A stretch of 64,000 bases of DNA. Origin: Orbaceae bacterium BiB. GTDB lineage: Bacteria > Pseudomonadota > Gammaproteobacteria > Enterobacterales > Orbaceae. The stretch is taken from the NCBI GenBank assembly GCA_036251205.1, contig CP133958.1:2593210-2657209 (forward strand), written 5' to 3'. Under the pieces are notes generated by a model. It made no database searches. It was not told where the DNA came from and saw only the letters and a list, made by a program, of their open reading frames with translations. The position numbers and the translations under genes were made by a program. Of the stretch, positions 1 to 9,980 are shown piece by piece; the first letter of the stretch is position 1; every line of letters begins with the position of its first letter.

Positions 1-168
1 GGTCATTATCGTTGCTGGATTTGAGTTCACTAAAATAACTCGATAACCTTCTTCGCGAAGGGCTTTACAAGCTTGAGCGCCAGAATAGTCAAACTCACAG
101 GCTTGGCCAATAACGATTGGTCCTGCACCAATGATTAGAATACTTTTAATATCAGTTCTCTTTGCCAT
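1..168 (-). CDS. carB: Carbamoyl-phosphate synthase large subunit, N-terminal part
   Basis: This is the first 56 codons of the large, ammonia- and ATP-using subunit of carbamoyl-phosphate synthase; the rest lies beyond the window edge. The fragment begins MAKRTDIKS, runs into the family's glycine-rich start [20 protein letters not shown] and ends in NPATIMT, which is the usual N-terminus of CarB. The ATG at 166-168 follows the carA stop by 5 bp, so carA and carB form one operon with carA first. With CarA it makes carbamoyl phosphate for arginine and pyrimidine synthesis. Identification is secure despite the truncation. Confidence 0.95.
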   Translation of the reverse strand, partial: MAKRTDIKSILIIGAGPIVIGQACEFDYSGAQACKALREEGYRVILVNSNPATIMT

Positions 169-173
169 TTTGT

Positions 174-1331
174 TTATTGCTCCTGCTTGTAGATTGCGAT
201 TAATTCAATAAAGTGATCAAATAGTGGGGCGGCGTCATGCGGACCTGGACTTGCTTCAGGATGTCCTTGAAAACTAAAGGCTGGCTTTTCATTATGGTGA
301 ATACCTTGTAGTGAACCATCAAAGAGCGATTGATGTGTGATACGCAAATGTTGTGGTAAGCTCTCTTGGTCAACCGCAAAGCCATGATTTTGTGCAGTTA
401 TCATAACGCGATTTTGTTCTAAATCTTTTACGGGATGATTGCCGCCGTGATGGCCAAATTTCATTTTGATAGTTTTAGCACCACATGCAAGGGCTAATAA
501 TTGATGCCCTAAACAAATACCGAAAATAGGAATATCAGTTTTTAAAAAGGTTTTAATTGCCTCAATTGCATAATCACAAGGTGCCGGATCGCCAGGTCCA
601 TTTGATAAGAAAATACCATCAGGATTTAATGCAAGAACTTCATTAACTGGTGTTTTTGCGGGAACAACCGTTAGTCTACAACCACGATCTACTAGCATAC
701 GTAAGATATTACGTTTAACTCCAAAATCATAAGCTACTACATGATAAGGTAGCGTATTGATTGATCTATTTGATGCATTTTCATTTCCTAAAGACCAAGA
801 ACCTTGACTCCATGAATATGCTTTTTCTGCTGTAACTACTTTCGCTAAATCTAGCCCACTAATACCTTTAAACTGTTGGGCTTTCAATAAAATTTGTTCA
901 GATTTATTGAGTAGTTCATCTTTGCTACCTGTCATGATACAACCATGTTGCGCACCTTTTTCTCTTAATAGACGTGTTAATTTACGTGTATCAATATCAG
1001 CAATTGCAACTACATTATGTTGTATTAAATAGTTTCCTAGATTATTTGTACTTCGGAAGTTACTTGTTATTAAAGGAAGATCTCGAATAATTAAACCTTT
1101 AGTATGAACATGGTCAGACTCTTCATCGGCAGGATTGGTACCAACATTACCGATATGAGGGTAGGTTAATGTCACAATCTGTTCTGTATAAGACGGATCT
1201 GTTAATATTTCTTGATAACCTGTCATTGAGGTATTAAACACTACCTCACCAACCGTTTCACCTTTTGCCCCAATTGACTTACCTAAAAATTGGGTACCAT
1301 CTTGAAGAATGAGCAGTGCGTAATTTTGCAT
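174..1331 (-). CDS. carA: Carbamoyl-phosphate synthase small (glutaminase) subunit
   Basis: CarA hydrolyses glutamine and passes ammonia to CarB for carbamoyl phosphate synthesis. The 385-residue length is normal for the family. The N-terminal small-subunit domain covers about residues 1-150. The class I glutamine amidotransferase domain follows, with the nucleophile elbow GICLGHQ (Cys273) and the His357/Glu359 pair in GHPEASPGP. The start ATG opens the standard [18 protein letters not shown]-terminus. The gene is first in a carAB operon divergent from argF. Two ARG boxes 21 bp apart lie just upstream (1350-1388), so arginine/ArgR repression is expected. Confidence 0.97.
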   Translation of the reverse strand: MQNYALLILQDGTQFLGKSIGAKGETVGEVVFNTSMTGYQEILTDPSYTEQIVTLTYPHIGNVGTNPADEESDHVHTKGLIIRDLPLITSNFRSTNNLGNYLIQHNVVAIADIDTRKLTRLLREKGAQHGCIMTGSKDELLNKSEQILLKAQQFKGISGLDLAKVVTAEKAYSWSQGSWSLGNENASNRSINTLPYHVVAYDFGVKRNILRMLVDRGCRLTVVPAKTPVNEVLALNPDGIFLSNGPGDPAPCDYAIEAIKTFLKTDIPIFGICLGHQLLALACGAKTIKMKFGHHGGNHPVKDLEQNRVMITAQNHGFAVDQESLPQHLRITHQSLFDGSLQGIHHNEKPAFSFQGHPEASPGPHDAAPLFDHFIELIAIYKQEQ

Positions 1332-1349
1332 AGTATTAGATAATCCATT

Positions 1350-1388
1350 TTTGAATAAAAAGTCATTTATAGTGAATATAAATTCAAT
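1350..1388 (-). promoter_or_regulatory. Tandem ARG boxes (ArgR operator) of carAB
   Basis: Two matches to the ArgR half-box consensus TGAATWWWWATTCA lie upstream of carA. TGAATATAAATTCA at 1373-1386 is a perfect match. TGAATAAAAAGTCA at 1352-1365 has one mismatch. Their starts are 21 bp apart, which is two 18-bp boxes with a 3-bp gap, the arrangement used by E. coli ArgR hexamers. Operator function is inferred from sequence only. Confidence 0.75.
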
Positions 1389-1547
1389 TAAGTTTACATC
1401 TATAAACTAAAATTACAACTATTTTGTTATAAAATATTTAATAAATTTAATTAAATTATAAAAAATAAATTAATAATTAAGTCTAAAAATTGAGATTTAC
1501 TAAGTTTTTAATGGGTTAATAAGGAAAAATGTTATCTTTAACTTGAA

Positions 1548-1565
1548 ATTGAATAATTATTCAAA
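1548..1565 (+). promoter_or_regulatory. Perfect ARG box upstream of argF
   Basis: TTGAATAATTATTCAA at 1549-1564 is an exact palindrome and a full match to the ARG-box core. It lies about 40 bp before the argF ATG. Positions 21 bp to either side hold no convincing second box, so if there is a pair the partner is degenerate. ArgR control of argF is inferred. Confidence 0.7.
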
Positions 1566-1605
1566 TAGAATTTCAACCTATTACAGGTCAATTTAGGAGT
1601 CTACC

Positions 1606-2613
1606 ATGTTCGGATTTTATCAACGCCACTTTTTACGATTACTCGATTTTACCCCTGCAGAAATAAACCAATTAATTACATTATCAATGGATTTAAAACA
1701 GGCTAAAAAGCTAGGTAAAGAGCAAAAGCATTTAACCGGTAAAAATATTGCTTTAATCTTTGAAAAAGACTCTACTCGTACCCGTTGTGCTTTCGAGGTT
1801 GGCGCTTTTGATCAAGGCGCTTGTGTTACTTATTTAGGACCAAGTGGTAGTCAAATTGGTCATAAGGAGTCGATTGCTGATACTGCACGAGTTCTTGGAA
1901 GAATGTACGATGGGATAGAATATCGCGGTTATGGTCAAGATATTGTTGAAACCTTAGCGAAATACGCAGGAGTCCCCGTCTGGAATGGCTTAACTACTGA
2001 AGCTCACCCAACTCAAATACTCGCTGATTTTATGACTATGAAAGAGCATATTGGTTCAAGAGAACTAAGTAGTGTTAAGTTCGCTTATTTAGGTGACGCT
2101 CGCAATAATATGGGTAACTCGTTAATGGAAGGTGCTGCATTGATGGGAATGGAAATTAGACTTGTTGCACCGAAAGCTTGCCAACCTGAATCAGAGCTGG
2201 TTCAAAAGTGTCAAGATATTGCAGTTAAAACGGGCGCTAAGATTATTTTAACTGAAGATGTCGCTGAGGGTGTTAAAGGTGTCGATTTCTTGTATACTGA
2301 TGTGTGGGTCTCGATGGGTGAGCCAAAAGAAGTTTGGGATGAACGAGTAAAATTATTAACGCCTTATCAAATAAATCAAAATGTGATTAAATTAACACAG
2401 AATCCAAATGTTAAATTTATGCACTGTTTACCCGCGTTTCATGATATGAATACGGCTGTTGGTAAAAAAATGGCTGCACAATATGGTTTAACAGATGGTT
2501 TAGAAGTTACCGATGAGGTTTTTGAATCTCAACATAGCATTGTATTTGATGAAGCTGAGAATCGCTTACATACAATTAAAGCCGTTATGGTTGCAACTTT
2601 AAGTAAAGATTAA
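1606..2613 (+). CDS. argF: Ornithine carbamoyltransferase
   Basis: This enzyme joins carbamoyl phosphate to ornithine to give citrulline, the step directly after CarAB in arginine synthesis. The 335 residues carry the carbamoyl-phosphate loop STRTR at 56-60, the HPTQ-type motif in the N-terminal half and the ornithine-site HCLPAFHD motif near residue 273. The ATG at 1606 follows a TAGGAG ribosome-binding site. It stands alone, with no arcA or arcC nearby, which points to the biosynthetic rather than the catabolic enzyme. argF versus argI cannot be told apart from sequence. Its stop codon overlaps the next gene by one base. Confidence 0.95.
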   Translation: MFGFYQRHFLRLLDFTPAEINQLITLSMDLKQAKKLGKEQKHLTGKNIALIFEKDSTRTRCAFEVGAFDQGACVTYLGPSGSQIGHKESIADTARVLGRMYDGIEYRGYGQDIVETLAKYAGVPVWNGLTTEAHPTQILADFMTMKEHIGSRELSSVKFAYLGDARNNMGNSLMEGAALMGMEIRLVAPKACQPESELVQKCQDIAVKTGAKIILTEDVAEGVKGVDFLYTDVWVSMGEPKEVWDERVKLLTPYQINQNVIKLTQNPNVKFMHCLPAFHDMNTAVGKKMAAQYGLTDGLEVTDEVFESQHSIVFDEAENRLHTIKAVMVATLSKD

Positions 2614-3128
2614 TGAAAAAAACACAAAAAAAAAGTGCCAATACTGAATCACTATTTAAACAAAAAGTTCGTTTAACCAATCCGATCCATTTTTTAGCGG
2701 TTGGATTGGGTAGTGGAATGTCATCATTTATGCCAGGTACAATGGGATCGTTAATAGCGATTCCTATTTGGTTATTATTTTGTAGTTTAACACCTGTATT
2801 ATATTGGGTGTTAATCATCGTTGCTTTTGTCTTCGGGTGTTTTTTATGTCAAAAAACTTCTGATGATACGAATACTCATGATAGTGGTCATATTGTTTGG
2901 GATGAGTTTGTCGGTATGTGGATTACCTTATTCTTTATTCCTCAAGTAACCCTATTATGGCTTATTATTGCATTTCTTGCATTTCGAGTTTTTGATATTA
3001 TTAAGCCTTGGCCAATCCGTTGGTTCGATCAGAAGGTATCTGGTGGATTTGGGATTATGATTGATGACGTTATTGCGGCAATTTTTTCTTCTTTAGTCGT
3101 TTATTTATTGTCCTTAATAATAGGATAA
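2613..3128 (+). CDS. pgpA: Phosphatidylglycerophosphatase A
   Basis: PgpA removes the phosphate from phosphatidylglycerophosphate in the inner membrane to give phosphatidylglycerol. The 171 residues contain the family features GLGSGMSSFMPGTMGSL near residue 32, DEFVGMW near 97, the FDIIKPWPI segment and a final IMIDDVIAA segment, with about four membrane spans. The ATG shares its first A with the argF stop codon, so it is probably translated by coupling to argF. In E. coli pgpA follows thiL, so this pairing with an arginine gene is different. Confidence 0.93.
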   Translation: MKKTQKKSANTESLFKQKVRLTNPIHFLAVGLGSGMSSFMPGTMGSLIAIPIWLLFCSLTPVLYWVLIIVAFVFGCFLCQKTSDDTNTHDSGHIVWDEFVGMWITLFFIPQVTLLWLIIAFLAFRVFDIIKPWPIRWFDQKVSGGFGIMIDDVIAAIFSSLVVYLLSLIIG

Positions 3129-3268
3129 AGTCACTTATAGCTATTTTTATATTTTAACGATTTTCTTGAAATTTTAGTTATTCGTTCATATGTAAAGTAA
3201 AGATGTAAATAAATGATTTTTCTCTTATGAATAGAGTTGCAGGTTAACGTTAAAGGGCAAAATTCATC

Positions 3269-3296
3269 TTGCTATTTTAGCTGAAAAGTGTATAAT
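3269..3296 (+). promoter_or_regulatory. Promoter of the fMet tRNA-rimP-nusA-infB cluster
   Basis: A perfect -10 element TATAAT at 3291-3296 is preceded by TTGCTA at 3269-3274 with a 16-bp spacer. Transcription would start a few bases before the tRNA at 3310. This is a prediction from consensus. Confidence 0.55.
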
Positions 3297-3309
3297 TATA
3301 CCAATCAGA

Positions 3310-3386
<77 letters not shown>

Positions 3387-3462
3387 CTTGAATTTTCTAT
3401 TTTTGTTTATATATCTATAGTTGATTCAGTTAAGTGGCTTCATTACAGGATTTTAAATGTAG

Positions 3463-3484
3463 CCTCGCGTGTCGGGGTTTTTTT
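3463..3484 (+). terminator. Hairpin with T-tract between tRNA-fMet and rimP
   Basis: CCTCG pairs with CGGGG (one G-U pair) around a CGTGT loop and is followed by seven T. It probably ends a share of transcripts after the tRNA and lets the rest read into rimP, as a leaky terminator. Confidence 0.55.
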
Positions 3485-3579
3485 ATGTCTAATAGAAGTA
3501 CACTTTGTTTAATGGATTAAATTAATAAGTTGGGCTATATGCCCTTTTTTATTTTGTAAAATACCTGATGGAGGTTTAT

Positions 3580-4035
3580 TTGGCTAGTTTAGAGCAGCGA
3601 TTAGTGGATATTATTCAAGGACCTACTATGGCTCTCGGATTTGAGCTGGTTGGAGTTGAATACGTTAGAAGTCGCAATCCTGTATTAAGGGTTTATATTG
3701 ATAGTGAAAATGGTATTACTGTTGATGATTGTGCTGATGTAAGTCGTCAAGTGAGTGCTGTGCTTGATGTAGAAGATCCAATTACAACAGCATATAACTT
3801 AGAAGTCTCTTCACCTGGAATGGATAGACCATTATTTACCTTAGAACACTATCGTCGTTTTATGGGGGAAGAGATTACAATTTCATTACGTATTGCCATT
3901 GCTAATCGTCGAAATTGGAAAGGAACGATAAAAGCGGCTGATGATAATGAAATGATTACGTTAGATGTAGACGGTAAAGATGAAGTATTTGCTTTAAGCA
4001 ATATCCAAAAAGCTAATATTGTTCCTAAATTTTAG
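3580..4035 (+). CDS. rimP: Ribosome maturation factor RimP
   Basis: RimP helps assemble the 30S subunit. The protein matches the whole family, with [40 protein letters not shown] and the C-terminal [14 protein letters not shown]. An in-frame ATG exists at 3568, but TTG at 3580 is preferred. GGAGG (3570-3574) then sits five bases before the start, and the protein begins MASLEQRL, in line with E. coli MSTLEQKL. With that start the product has 151 residues. It is the first protein gene of the rimP-nusA-infB operon. Confidence 0.93.
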   Translation: MASLEQRLVDIIQGPTMALGFELVGVEYVRSRNPVLRVYIDSENGITVDDCADVSRQVSAVLDVEDPITTAYNLEVSSPGMDRPLFTLEHYRRFMGEEITISLRIAIANRRNWKGTIKAADDNEMITLDVDGKDEVFALSNIQKANIVPKF

Positions 4036-4085
4036 TCTAAATTTGTTAGATCAAATTTAAAAAATAGATAAGTAGGTAACTCAGG

Positions 4086-5567
4086 ATGAATAAAGAAATT
4101 TTAGCGGTTGTAGAAGCCGTCTCTAATGAAAAAGCATTATCAAGAGATAAGATTTTTGAAGCTTTAGAAACTGCATTAGCAACTGCAACTAAAAAGAAAA
4201 AGAATGGACAAGATATCGATGTCGTCGTGAAAATTGATCATAAAACAGGTGATTATGATACGTTTCGTCGTTGGTTAGTTGTTGATGAAGTTACGCAACC
4301 TTTTCGCGAAATTACTTTAGATGCAGCACAGTATGAAGATCCTAGCAAAAAATTAGGTGATTTTGTTGAGGAACAAATTGAGTCGATTGCTTTTGACCGT
4401 ATCACGACACAAACCGCTAAACAAGTTATCGTACAAAAAGTACGTGAAGCTGAAAGAGCGATGATTATTGATATGTTCCGTCACCGTATTGGCGAAATCG
4501 TAACAGGTATTGTTAAGAAAACTAATCGTGATAGCGTTATTTTAGATTTAGGTAGTAATGCCGATGCGATGATGGCTCGAGATGATATGCTTCCTCGTGA
4601 AAATTTCCGTATTGGCGATCGTGTTCGCGGTATTTTATATATTGTTGAAAACGATAATAAACCAGCACAATTATATGTTAGTCGTTCTAATCCAAAAATG
4701 ATGGAAGAGCTATTCCGTATTGAAGTGCCAGAAATTGCTGAAGAGATGATCGATGTCAAAGGTGTGGCTCGTGATCCTGGTTCAAGAGCTAAAATTGCAG
4801 TAAAAAGTAACGATCGTCGAATTGATCCCGTTGGTGCTTGTGTCGGAATGAGAGGCGCTCGTGTTCAAGCTGTTTCGAACGAATTTGGTGGTGAACGAAT
4901 TGACATTGTATTATGGGATGATAACGCCGCACAATATGTGATCAATGCAATGGCTCCAGCGGATGTTGTATCTATTGTTGTTGATGAAGATCGACACACG
5001 ATGGATATTGCAGTACATCAGGATAATCTGCCTCAAGCCATTGGCCGTAATGGGCAAAATATTCGCTTAGCTTCGCAATTAACCGGTTGGACATTAAATG
5101 TAATGACAACAGATGAGCTACAAGAAAAACATCATGCGGAATCTTTTTCTGCAATAAAAAGTTTTATGAAAAATCTTGATATTGATGAAGATCTTGCAAA
5201 ATTGCTCGTTGAAGAAGGATTTACTGGACTAGAAGAGTTAGCTTATGTGCCTGTCGATGAGTTGTTGGAAATCGAAGAGCTTGATGAAGATTTAGTTGAA
5301 GTATTGCGTACTAGAGCTAAAAATGCATTAACCACATTAGCACTAGCGAATAGCAATAACAAACAACCGGCAGAAGATTTATTAGGTTTGTCAGGAATGA
5401 CCCAAGAGTTAGCTTATAAATTAGCGGCACTAGATATTATTACTCTTGAAGATCTTGCAGAGCAAGGCACTGATGATTTAGCTGATATTGAAGGTTTAAC
5501 TAGCGAGCAAGCGGGCGAGCTAATTATGAAAGCTCGAAATATTTGTTGGTTTGCGAATGACAATTAA
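4086..5567 (+). CDS. nusA: Transcription elongation/termination factor NusA
   Basis: NusA binds RNA polymerase and modulates pausing, termination and rRNA antitermination. The 493 residues hold the N-terminal polymerase-binding domain (about 1-130), an S1 domain (about 135-200, [20 protein letters not shown]), two KH domains (about 230-345, [10 protein letters not shown] and [11 protein letters not shown]) and two acidic C-terminal repeats rich in Glu/Asp-Leu. The repeats are present, as in enterobacterial NusA. It lies 50 bp after rimP and 25 bp before infB in one operon. Its antitermination role fits the boxA sites seen in the rrn operon of this window. Confidence 0.97.
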   Translation: MNKEILAVVEAVSNEKALSRDKIFEALETALATATKKKKNGQDIDVVVKIDHKTGDYDTFRRWLVVDEVTQPFREITLDAAQYEDPSKKLGDFVEEQIESIAFDRITTQTAKQVIVQKVREAERAMIIDMFRHRIGEIVTGIVKKTNRDSVILDLGSNADAMMARDDMLPRENFRIGDRVRGILYIVENDNKPAQLYVSRSNPKMMEELFRIEVPEIAEEMIDVKGVARDPGSRAKIAVKSNDRRIDPVGACVGMRGARVQAVSNEFGGERIDIVLWDDNAAQYVINAMAPADVVSIVVDEDRHTMDIAVHQDNLPQAIGRNGQNIRLASQLTGWTLNVMTTDELQEKHHAESFSAIKSFMKNLDIDEDLAKLLVEEGFTGLEELAYVPVDELLEIEELDEDLVEVLRTRAKNALTTLALANSNNKQPAEDLLGLSGMTQELAYKLAALDIITLEDLAEQGTDDLADIEGLTSEQAGELIMKARNICWFANDN

Positions 5568-5592
5568 ACGTAACAGGAAGGGACAGTAACAC

Positions 5593-8256
5593 ATGACCAA
5601 AGTATCAATAGAAACCCTGGCACAAGAAATTAATACACCAGTGGAGACCCTGTTGCAACAGTTTGCTGATGCGGGTATGTCAAAAAAAGCATCAGATACT
5701 GTTACTCAAAATGAGAAAGAAACGCTACTTGCACATTTGAATCCGCAAAAAGGGCCGACTAAGTTGACTTTACAGCGTAAAACTCACTCAACACTGAACG
5801 TACCAAGTTCTGGGGGTAAAAGTAAAGAAGTGAAGGTAGAAGTGCGAAAAAAACGTACTTTTGTTAAGCAAGATCCTGCAGTGATTGCTGCAGAGCAAGA
5901 ACAAGCTCGTTTAGAAGCAGAGAAAAAAGCTCAGGAAGAAAAAGCGAGATTAGAAGCTGAAACAAAAGCAAAACTTGAAGCTGATGAGAAAAAGCGTAAA
6001 GAGAAAGAACAAGAAGATAATTTGAAACAAGCTGCACTAGCTAAAGCTAATGCAGAGAAAGATGTCTCTTTAGATCCTAAAGCTAAAAAGGCTGCTGAAG
6101 AAAAGGTAAGACTTGAGGCTGAGGCGAATGAACTCAAACGTAAAGTTGAAGAGGAAAATCGTCGTAAACTTGAAGAAGAGGCAAAACGCATGGCTGAAGA
6201 AGCTCGTAAGCTTGCTGAACAATATAATGATACAGCGAATGCTCAAGAGCGAGGTACTGAAGATGAAGATTATCATTTGACAACTTCAGTTTATGCTAGA
6301 GCCGCTGAGGATGATAACGATCGTGAAGTTGAAAGTGGACGTGAACGCGGTCGCGGCAGCAAAGTAAGTAAACAGAAAAAAGGTAGTAAACTCTCGGAAA
6401 GTAAAGCTGAGAGAGAAGAAGCTCGAGCTATTACACGTAGTGGTCATAAGAAAAAAGGTAAAAGTTCTATTCAGCAAAGTTTTACTAAACCAGCACAAGC
6501 TGTTAACCGTGACGTAGTCATTGGTGAAACGGTTACCGTTGCTGAATTAGCAAATAAAATGGCGGTTAAAGGCTCTGAAGTTATCAAAACGATGATGAAA
6601 ATGGGTGCAATGGCAACGATTAATCAGGTTATTGATCAAGAGACTGCACAGCTAGTTGCTGAAGAAATGGGACATAAAGTTGTATTACGTCGTGAAAATG
6701 AACTCGAAGAGTCTCTAATGAGTGATCGTGATACCGGTGCTGAAAAAGTTTCTAGAGCTCCAGTTGTGACTATTATGGGACATGTTGACCATGGTAAAAC
6801 CTCTTTGCTTGATTATATTCGTAAAGCGAAGGTTGCTTCGGGTGAGGCTGGCGGTATTACTCAGCACATCGGTGCATATCATGTTAAAACGCCAAATGGT
6901 GCAATTACATTTTTAGATACTCCAGGACATGCGGCATTTACCTCGATGCGTGCTCGTGGTGCAAAAGCGACAGATATCGTAGTCTTAGTTGTTGCTGCTG
7001 ATGATGGTGTTATGCCACAAACAATTGAGGCTATTCAGCATGCTAAAGCAGCTAATGTGCCCGTTGTGGTTGCAGTGAACAAAATTGATAAGCCAGAAGC
7101 GGATCCTGAACGCGTAAAAGGTGAATTAGCACAATATGGCATTATGTCAGAAGATTGGGGTGGAGATTCACAATTTGTTCATGTATCAGCTAAAGCCGGT
7201 ACTGGTATTGATGAACTACTTGAAGCGATTTTACTACAAGCTGAAGTATTAGAACTAACTGGTTTTGATACTGGTATGGCAAGCGGTGTTGTTATTGAGT
7301 CTTTCTTAGATAAAGGACGCGGCCCAGTTGCAACAGTACTAGTTCAATCAGGAACCTTACGTAAAGGTGATATTGTTCTTTGTGGCTTTGAATATGGCCG
7401 AATTCGTGCAATGCGTAATGAATTAGGTAAAGATGTTTCGGAAGCGGGTCCATCAATTCCTGTTGAAATTTTAGGTTTATCTGGTGTTCCATCAGCTGGT
7501 GATGAAGCAACGGTTGTGCGAGATGAGAAAAAAGCTCGTGAAGTTGCATTATATCGCCAAGGTAAATTCCGTGATGTGAAACTAGCTCGTCAGCAGAAAG
7601 CAAAACTTGAAAATATGTTTACTAACATGACAGAGGGTGATGTTTCAGAGCTTAATATCGTATTAAAAGCTGATGTACAGGGTTCTGTTGAAGCGATTTC
7701 CGATGCGTTACTTAAGCTTTCAACTGATGAAGTTAAAGTTAAAATTATTGGTTCTGGTGTTGGTGGTATCACTGAAACTGATGCATCTTTAGCTGCGGCA
7801 TCTAATGCGATTATTCTTGGTTTTAACGTACGTGCTGATGCTTCTGCGCGTAAGGTTATTGAGTCTGAGAATCTCGACTTACGTTACTATTCAGTTATTT
7901 ATGACTTAATCGATGAAGTCAAAATGGCGATGAGCGGTATGCTTGCACCTGAATATAAACAAGAAATTATCGGCTTAGCAGAAGTACGTGATGTATTTAA
8001 ATCACCAAAATTTGGTGCGATTGCTGGTTGTATGGTTACTGAAGGTGTTGTGAAACGTCATAATAAGATTCGTGTTCTACGTGATAACGTTGTTATTTAC
8101 GAAGGTGAACTTGAATCATTACGTCGTTTCAAAGATGATGTCAATGAAGTTCGTAATGGTATGGAATGTGGTATTGGCGTACGTAACTATAATGATGTAC
8201 GTGTCGGCGATATGATCGAAGTATTCGAAACTATTGAAATTAAACGTACCATTTAA
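5593..8256 (+). CDS. infB: Translation initiation factor IF-2
   Basis: IF-2 is the GTPase that brings fMet-tRNA to the ribosome. The 887 residues have an IF2_N domain at the start (about 1-50) and a long, highly charged Glu/Lys/Ala-rich helical linker (about 80-290). A second IF2_N domain lies near 305-355. The GTPase domain has GHVDHGKT near 396, DTPGHAAF near 443 and NKID near 496, followed by the C-terminal beta-barrel domains that bind fMet-tRNA. The antisense strand of the charged linker is open for long stretches, which only reflects its codon bias. The order nusA-infB-rbfA is standard. Confidence 0.97.
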   Translation: MTKVSIETLAQEINTPVETLLQQFADAGMSKKASDTVTQNEKETLLAHLNPQKGPTKLTLQRKTHSTLNVPSSGGKSKEVKVEVRKKRTFVKQDPAVIAAEQEQARLEAEKKAQEEKARLEAETKAKLEADEKKRKEKEQEDNLKQAALAKANAEKDVSLDPKAKKAAEEKVRLEAEANELKRKVEEENRRKLEEEAKRMAEEARKLAEQYNDTANAQERGTEDEDYHLTTSVYARAAEDDNDREVESGRERGRGSKVSKQKKGSKLSESKAEREEARAITRSGHKKKGKSSIQQSFTKPAQAVNRDVVIGETVTVAELANKMAVKGSEVIKTMMKMGAMATINQVIDQETAQLVAEEMGHKVVLRRENELEESLMSDRDTGAEKVSRAPVVTIMGHVDHGKTSLLDYIRKAKVASGEAGGITQHIGAYHVKTPNGAITFLDTPGHAAFTSMRARGAKATDIVVLVVAADDGVMPQTIEAIQHAKAANVPVVVAVNKIDKPEADPERVKGELAQYGIMSEDWGGDSQFVHVSAKAGTGIDELLEAILLQAEVLELTGFDTGMASGVVIESFLDKGRGPVATVLVQSGTLRKGDIVLCGFEYGRIRAMRNELGKDVSEAGPSIPVEILGLSGVPSAGDEATVVRDEKKAREVALYRQGKFRDVKLARQQKAKLENMFTNMTEGDVSELNIVLKADVQGSVEAISDALLKLSTDEVKVKIIGSGVGGITETDASLAAASNAIILGFNVRADASARKVIESENLDLRYYSVIYDLIDEVKMAMSGMLAPEYKQEIIGLAEVRDVFKSPKFGAIAGCMVTEGVVKRHNKIRVLRDNVVIYEGELESLRRFKDDVNEVRNGMECGIGVRNYNDVRVGDMIEVFETIEIKRTI

Positions 8257-8337
8257 GTAATTGATGATTAGCCTTTGTTGTGCCATTGATATTATTGATG
8301 CTAAGCAAAGGTTAACATATCAAAGAGAGGATTTAAT

Positions 8338-8715
8338 ATGGCGAAGTCATTTGGTCGTCCCCAACGAGTTGGTCACGAACTACAAAAAGAGATTGCAATT
8401 ATATTACAACGTGAGATTAAAGATCCACGTTTAGGTATGGTGACTGTTTCTGAAGTAGAGATGTCTCGAGATCTCTCTTATGCTAAGGTTTTTGTCACCT
8501 TTTTAAATGATAAAGATCCTGATGCTGTTACTATGGGGCTAAAAGTTTTAAATGATGCGACAGGTTATATTCGTTCATTAGTTGGTAAAGCAATGAAATT
8601 ACGAATTATCCCTGAATTAAAGTTTGTTTATGATGAGTCTTTAGTAGAAGGTATGCGTATGTCTAACCTTGTTAGTGAAGTTATTCATAACGATGAAATC
8701 CGTCATAAAGATTAA
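8338..8715 (+). CDS. rbfA: Ribosome-binding factor A
   Basis: RbfA binds the 30S subunit near helix 1 of 16S rRNA and is needed for late maturation. The 125 residues show the family core, with [44 protein letters not shown] and the C-terminal [29 protein letters not shown] ribosome-binding site precedes the ATG. It closes the rimP-nusA-infB-rbfA group, and a strong hairpin follows at 8731-8755. Confidence 0.96.
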   Translation: MAKSFGRPQRVGHELQKEIAIILQREIKDPRLGMVTVSEVEMSRDLSYAKVFVTFLNDKDPDAVTMGLKVLNDATGYIRSLVGKAMKLRIIPELKFVYDESLVEGMRMSNLVSEVIHNDEIRHKD

Positions 8716-8730
8716 TTAATTGTATCTCTA

Positions 8731-8755
8731 GATATAGCCATTGTGTGGCTATATC
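8731..8755 (+). terminator. Hairpin terminator after rbfA
   Basis: GATATAGCCA and TGGCTATATC form a perfect 10-bp stem around a TTGTG loop, followed by TTCATTTTTA. It separates rbfA from truB. Confidence 0.75.
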
Positions 8756-9055
8756 TTCATTTTTATCCTGCTATATAAAATACACCCCATAAACTAACCA
8801 AAAATATTACTCCTGATGATAATTTAACCCTGTTTTTAGGTGCAAATTGAATTTGGATTCAGAAAATAATTCCGAAATAAGATGAATGGATTTTTTTGAT
8901 AATTGAATATTTATAATTACTATTTGCCATGAATAAATAAATCTAAACTTGCTAAGTAAAAATAATATTTCGATTTATTATCAACAAAGGTTTGAAAAAA
9001 TTGTATTTTAAGGTATAACATTGCACAGTTTATTCGAAGTATTTAGGCTAATTAA
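8756..9055. other. rbfA-truB intergenic region with a candidate truB promoter
   Basis: This is a 300-bp AT-rich gap with no supported gene. A candidate promoter for truB reads TTGAAA at 8992-8997, a 16-bp spacer and TATAAC at 9014-9019. I see nothing else convincing here. Confidence 0.45.
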
Positions 9056-9058
9056 TTG

Positions 9059-9976
9059 ATGGCTAGAAAACGTAAAGGTCGTGATATTCAAGGTGTTTTA
9101 TTATTAGATAAACCACAAGGCATGACGTCAAATGATGTACTACAAAAAGTAAAACGTATTTTTAATGCACAGAAAGCGGGTCATACTGGAGCATTAGATC
9201 CTCTTGCTACAGGCATGTTACCAATCTGTTTTGGTGAATCGACTAAATTTTCACAATATTTGTTAGATTCAGATAAACGTTATCGTGTTATTGCACGATT
9301 AGGGCAAAGAACAGATACTTCTGATGCTGATGGCCAGATCATTGAAGAACGGGCTATTACTATTAACTTAACAGATATTCAACAAGCATTGGGGCATTTT
9401 ATTGGTGATATTATGCAAATCCCGACGATGTTTTCTGCATTGAAGCATCAAGGTCGTCCGCTTTATGAATATGCGAGAGAAGGGATCACCATAGAACGAG
9501 AAGCTCGTCCTATTACTGTATATGAAAATCGTTTTATTCGTTTTGACAATAATGAATTAGAGCTTGAGATTCATTGTTCAAAAGGAACCTATATTCGAAC
9601 TATCATTGATGATCTTGGTGAAGTATTGGGTTGTGGGGCTCATGTAATATATCTACGCCGTTTACAGGTTTCAAATTATCCAGCGGATAAAATGGTTCCA
9701 TTATCTTATTTGCAAGATCATCTTGAAAATATTGATCATTTAGAGTCATTTCTTATGCCTATTGATAGCCCAGTACAAGATTATCCAAAAATTGTTCTTA
9801 CAACTGAACAAGGCCGAGATATTCTACTCGGTAGAAGTCTTACTATCAGTAATTATGATAATTCATGTTTACTAACAAATTTAGTACGAATTTACCAACA
9901 AGAGCAATTTATTGGTGTTGGTGAGCTAAATAATATGATTTTATCACCTAAACGTTTAATCCAGACTGAGAGTTAA
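9059..9976 (+). CDS. truB: tRNA pseudouridine(55) synthase
   Basis: TruB makes pseudouridine 55 in the T-loop of tRNAs. The protein carries the catalytic motif [12 protein letters not shown] near residue 40 (Asp is the nucleophile), then [18 protein letters not shown], the KGTYIRTI motif and a C-terminal PUA-like region. The start is ambiguous. A TTG at 9056 lies directly before the ATG at 9059, and the weak AGG at 9045-9047 is spaced better for the TTG. I chose the ATG by comparison with E. coli TruB. In E. coli truB is followed by rpsO-pnp; here it is followed by an exporter gene. Confidence 0.95.
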   Translation: MARKRKGRDIQGVLLLDKPQGMTSNDVLQKVKRIFNAQKAGHTGALDPLATGMLPICFGESTKFSQYLLDSDKRYRVIARLGQRTDTSDADGQIIEERAITINLTDIQQALGHFIGDIMQIPTMFSALKHQGRPLYEYAREGITIEREARPITVYENRFIRFDNNELELEIHCSKGTYIRTIIDDLGEVLGCGAHVIYLRRLQVSNYPADKMVPLSYLQDHLENIDHLESFLMPIDSPVQDYPKIVLTTEQGRDILLGRSLTISNYDNSCLLTNLVRIYQQEQFIGVGELNNMILSPKRLIQTES

Positions 9977-9980
9977 AAAT

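Noticed and set aside
1571-1584. Possible second ARG box 21 bp after the argF box
   Set aside because: TTTCAACCTATTAC matches the consensus at too few positions; the upstream alternative at 1529-1542 is no better.
5931-6498. Minus-strand Ser/Phe-rich frames opposite infB
   Set aside because: They arise from the Lys/Glu/Ala-rich linker of IF-2 read backwards.
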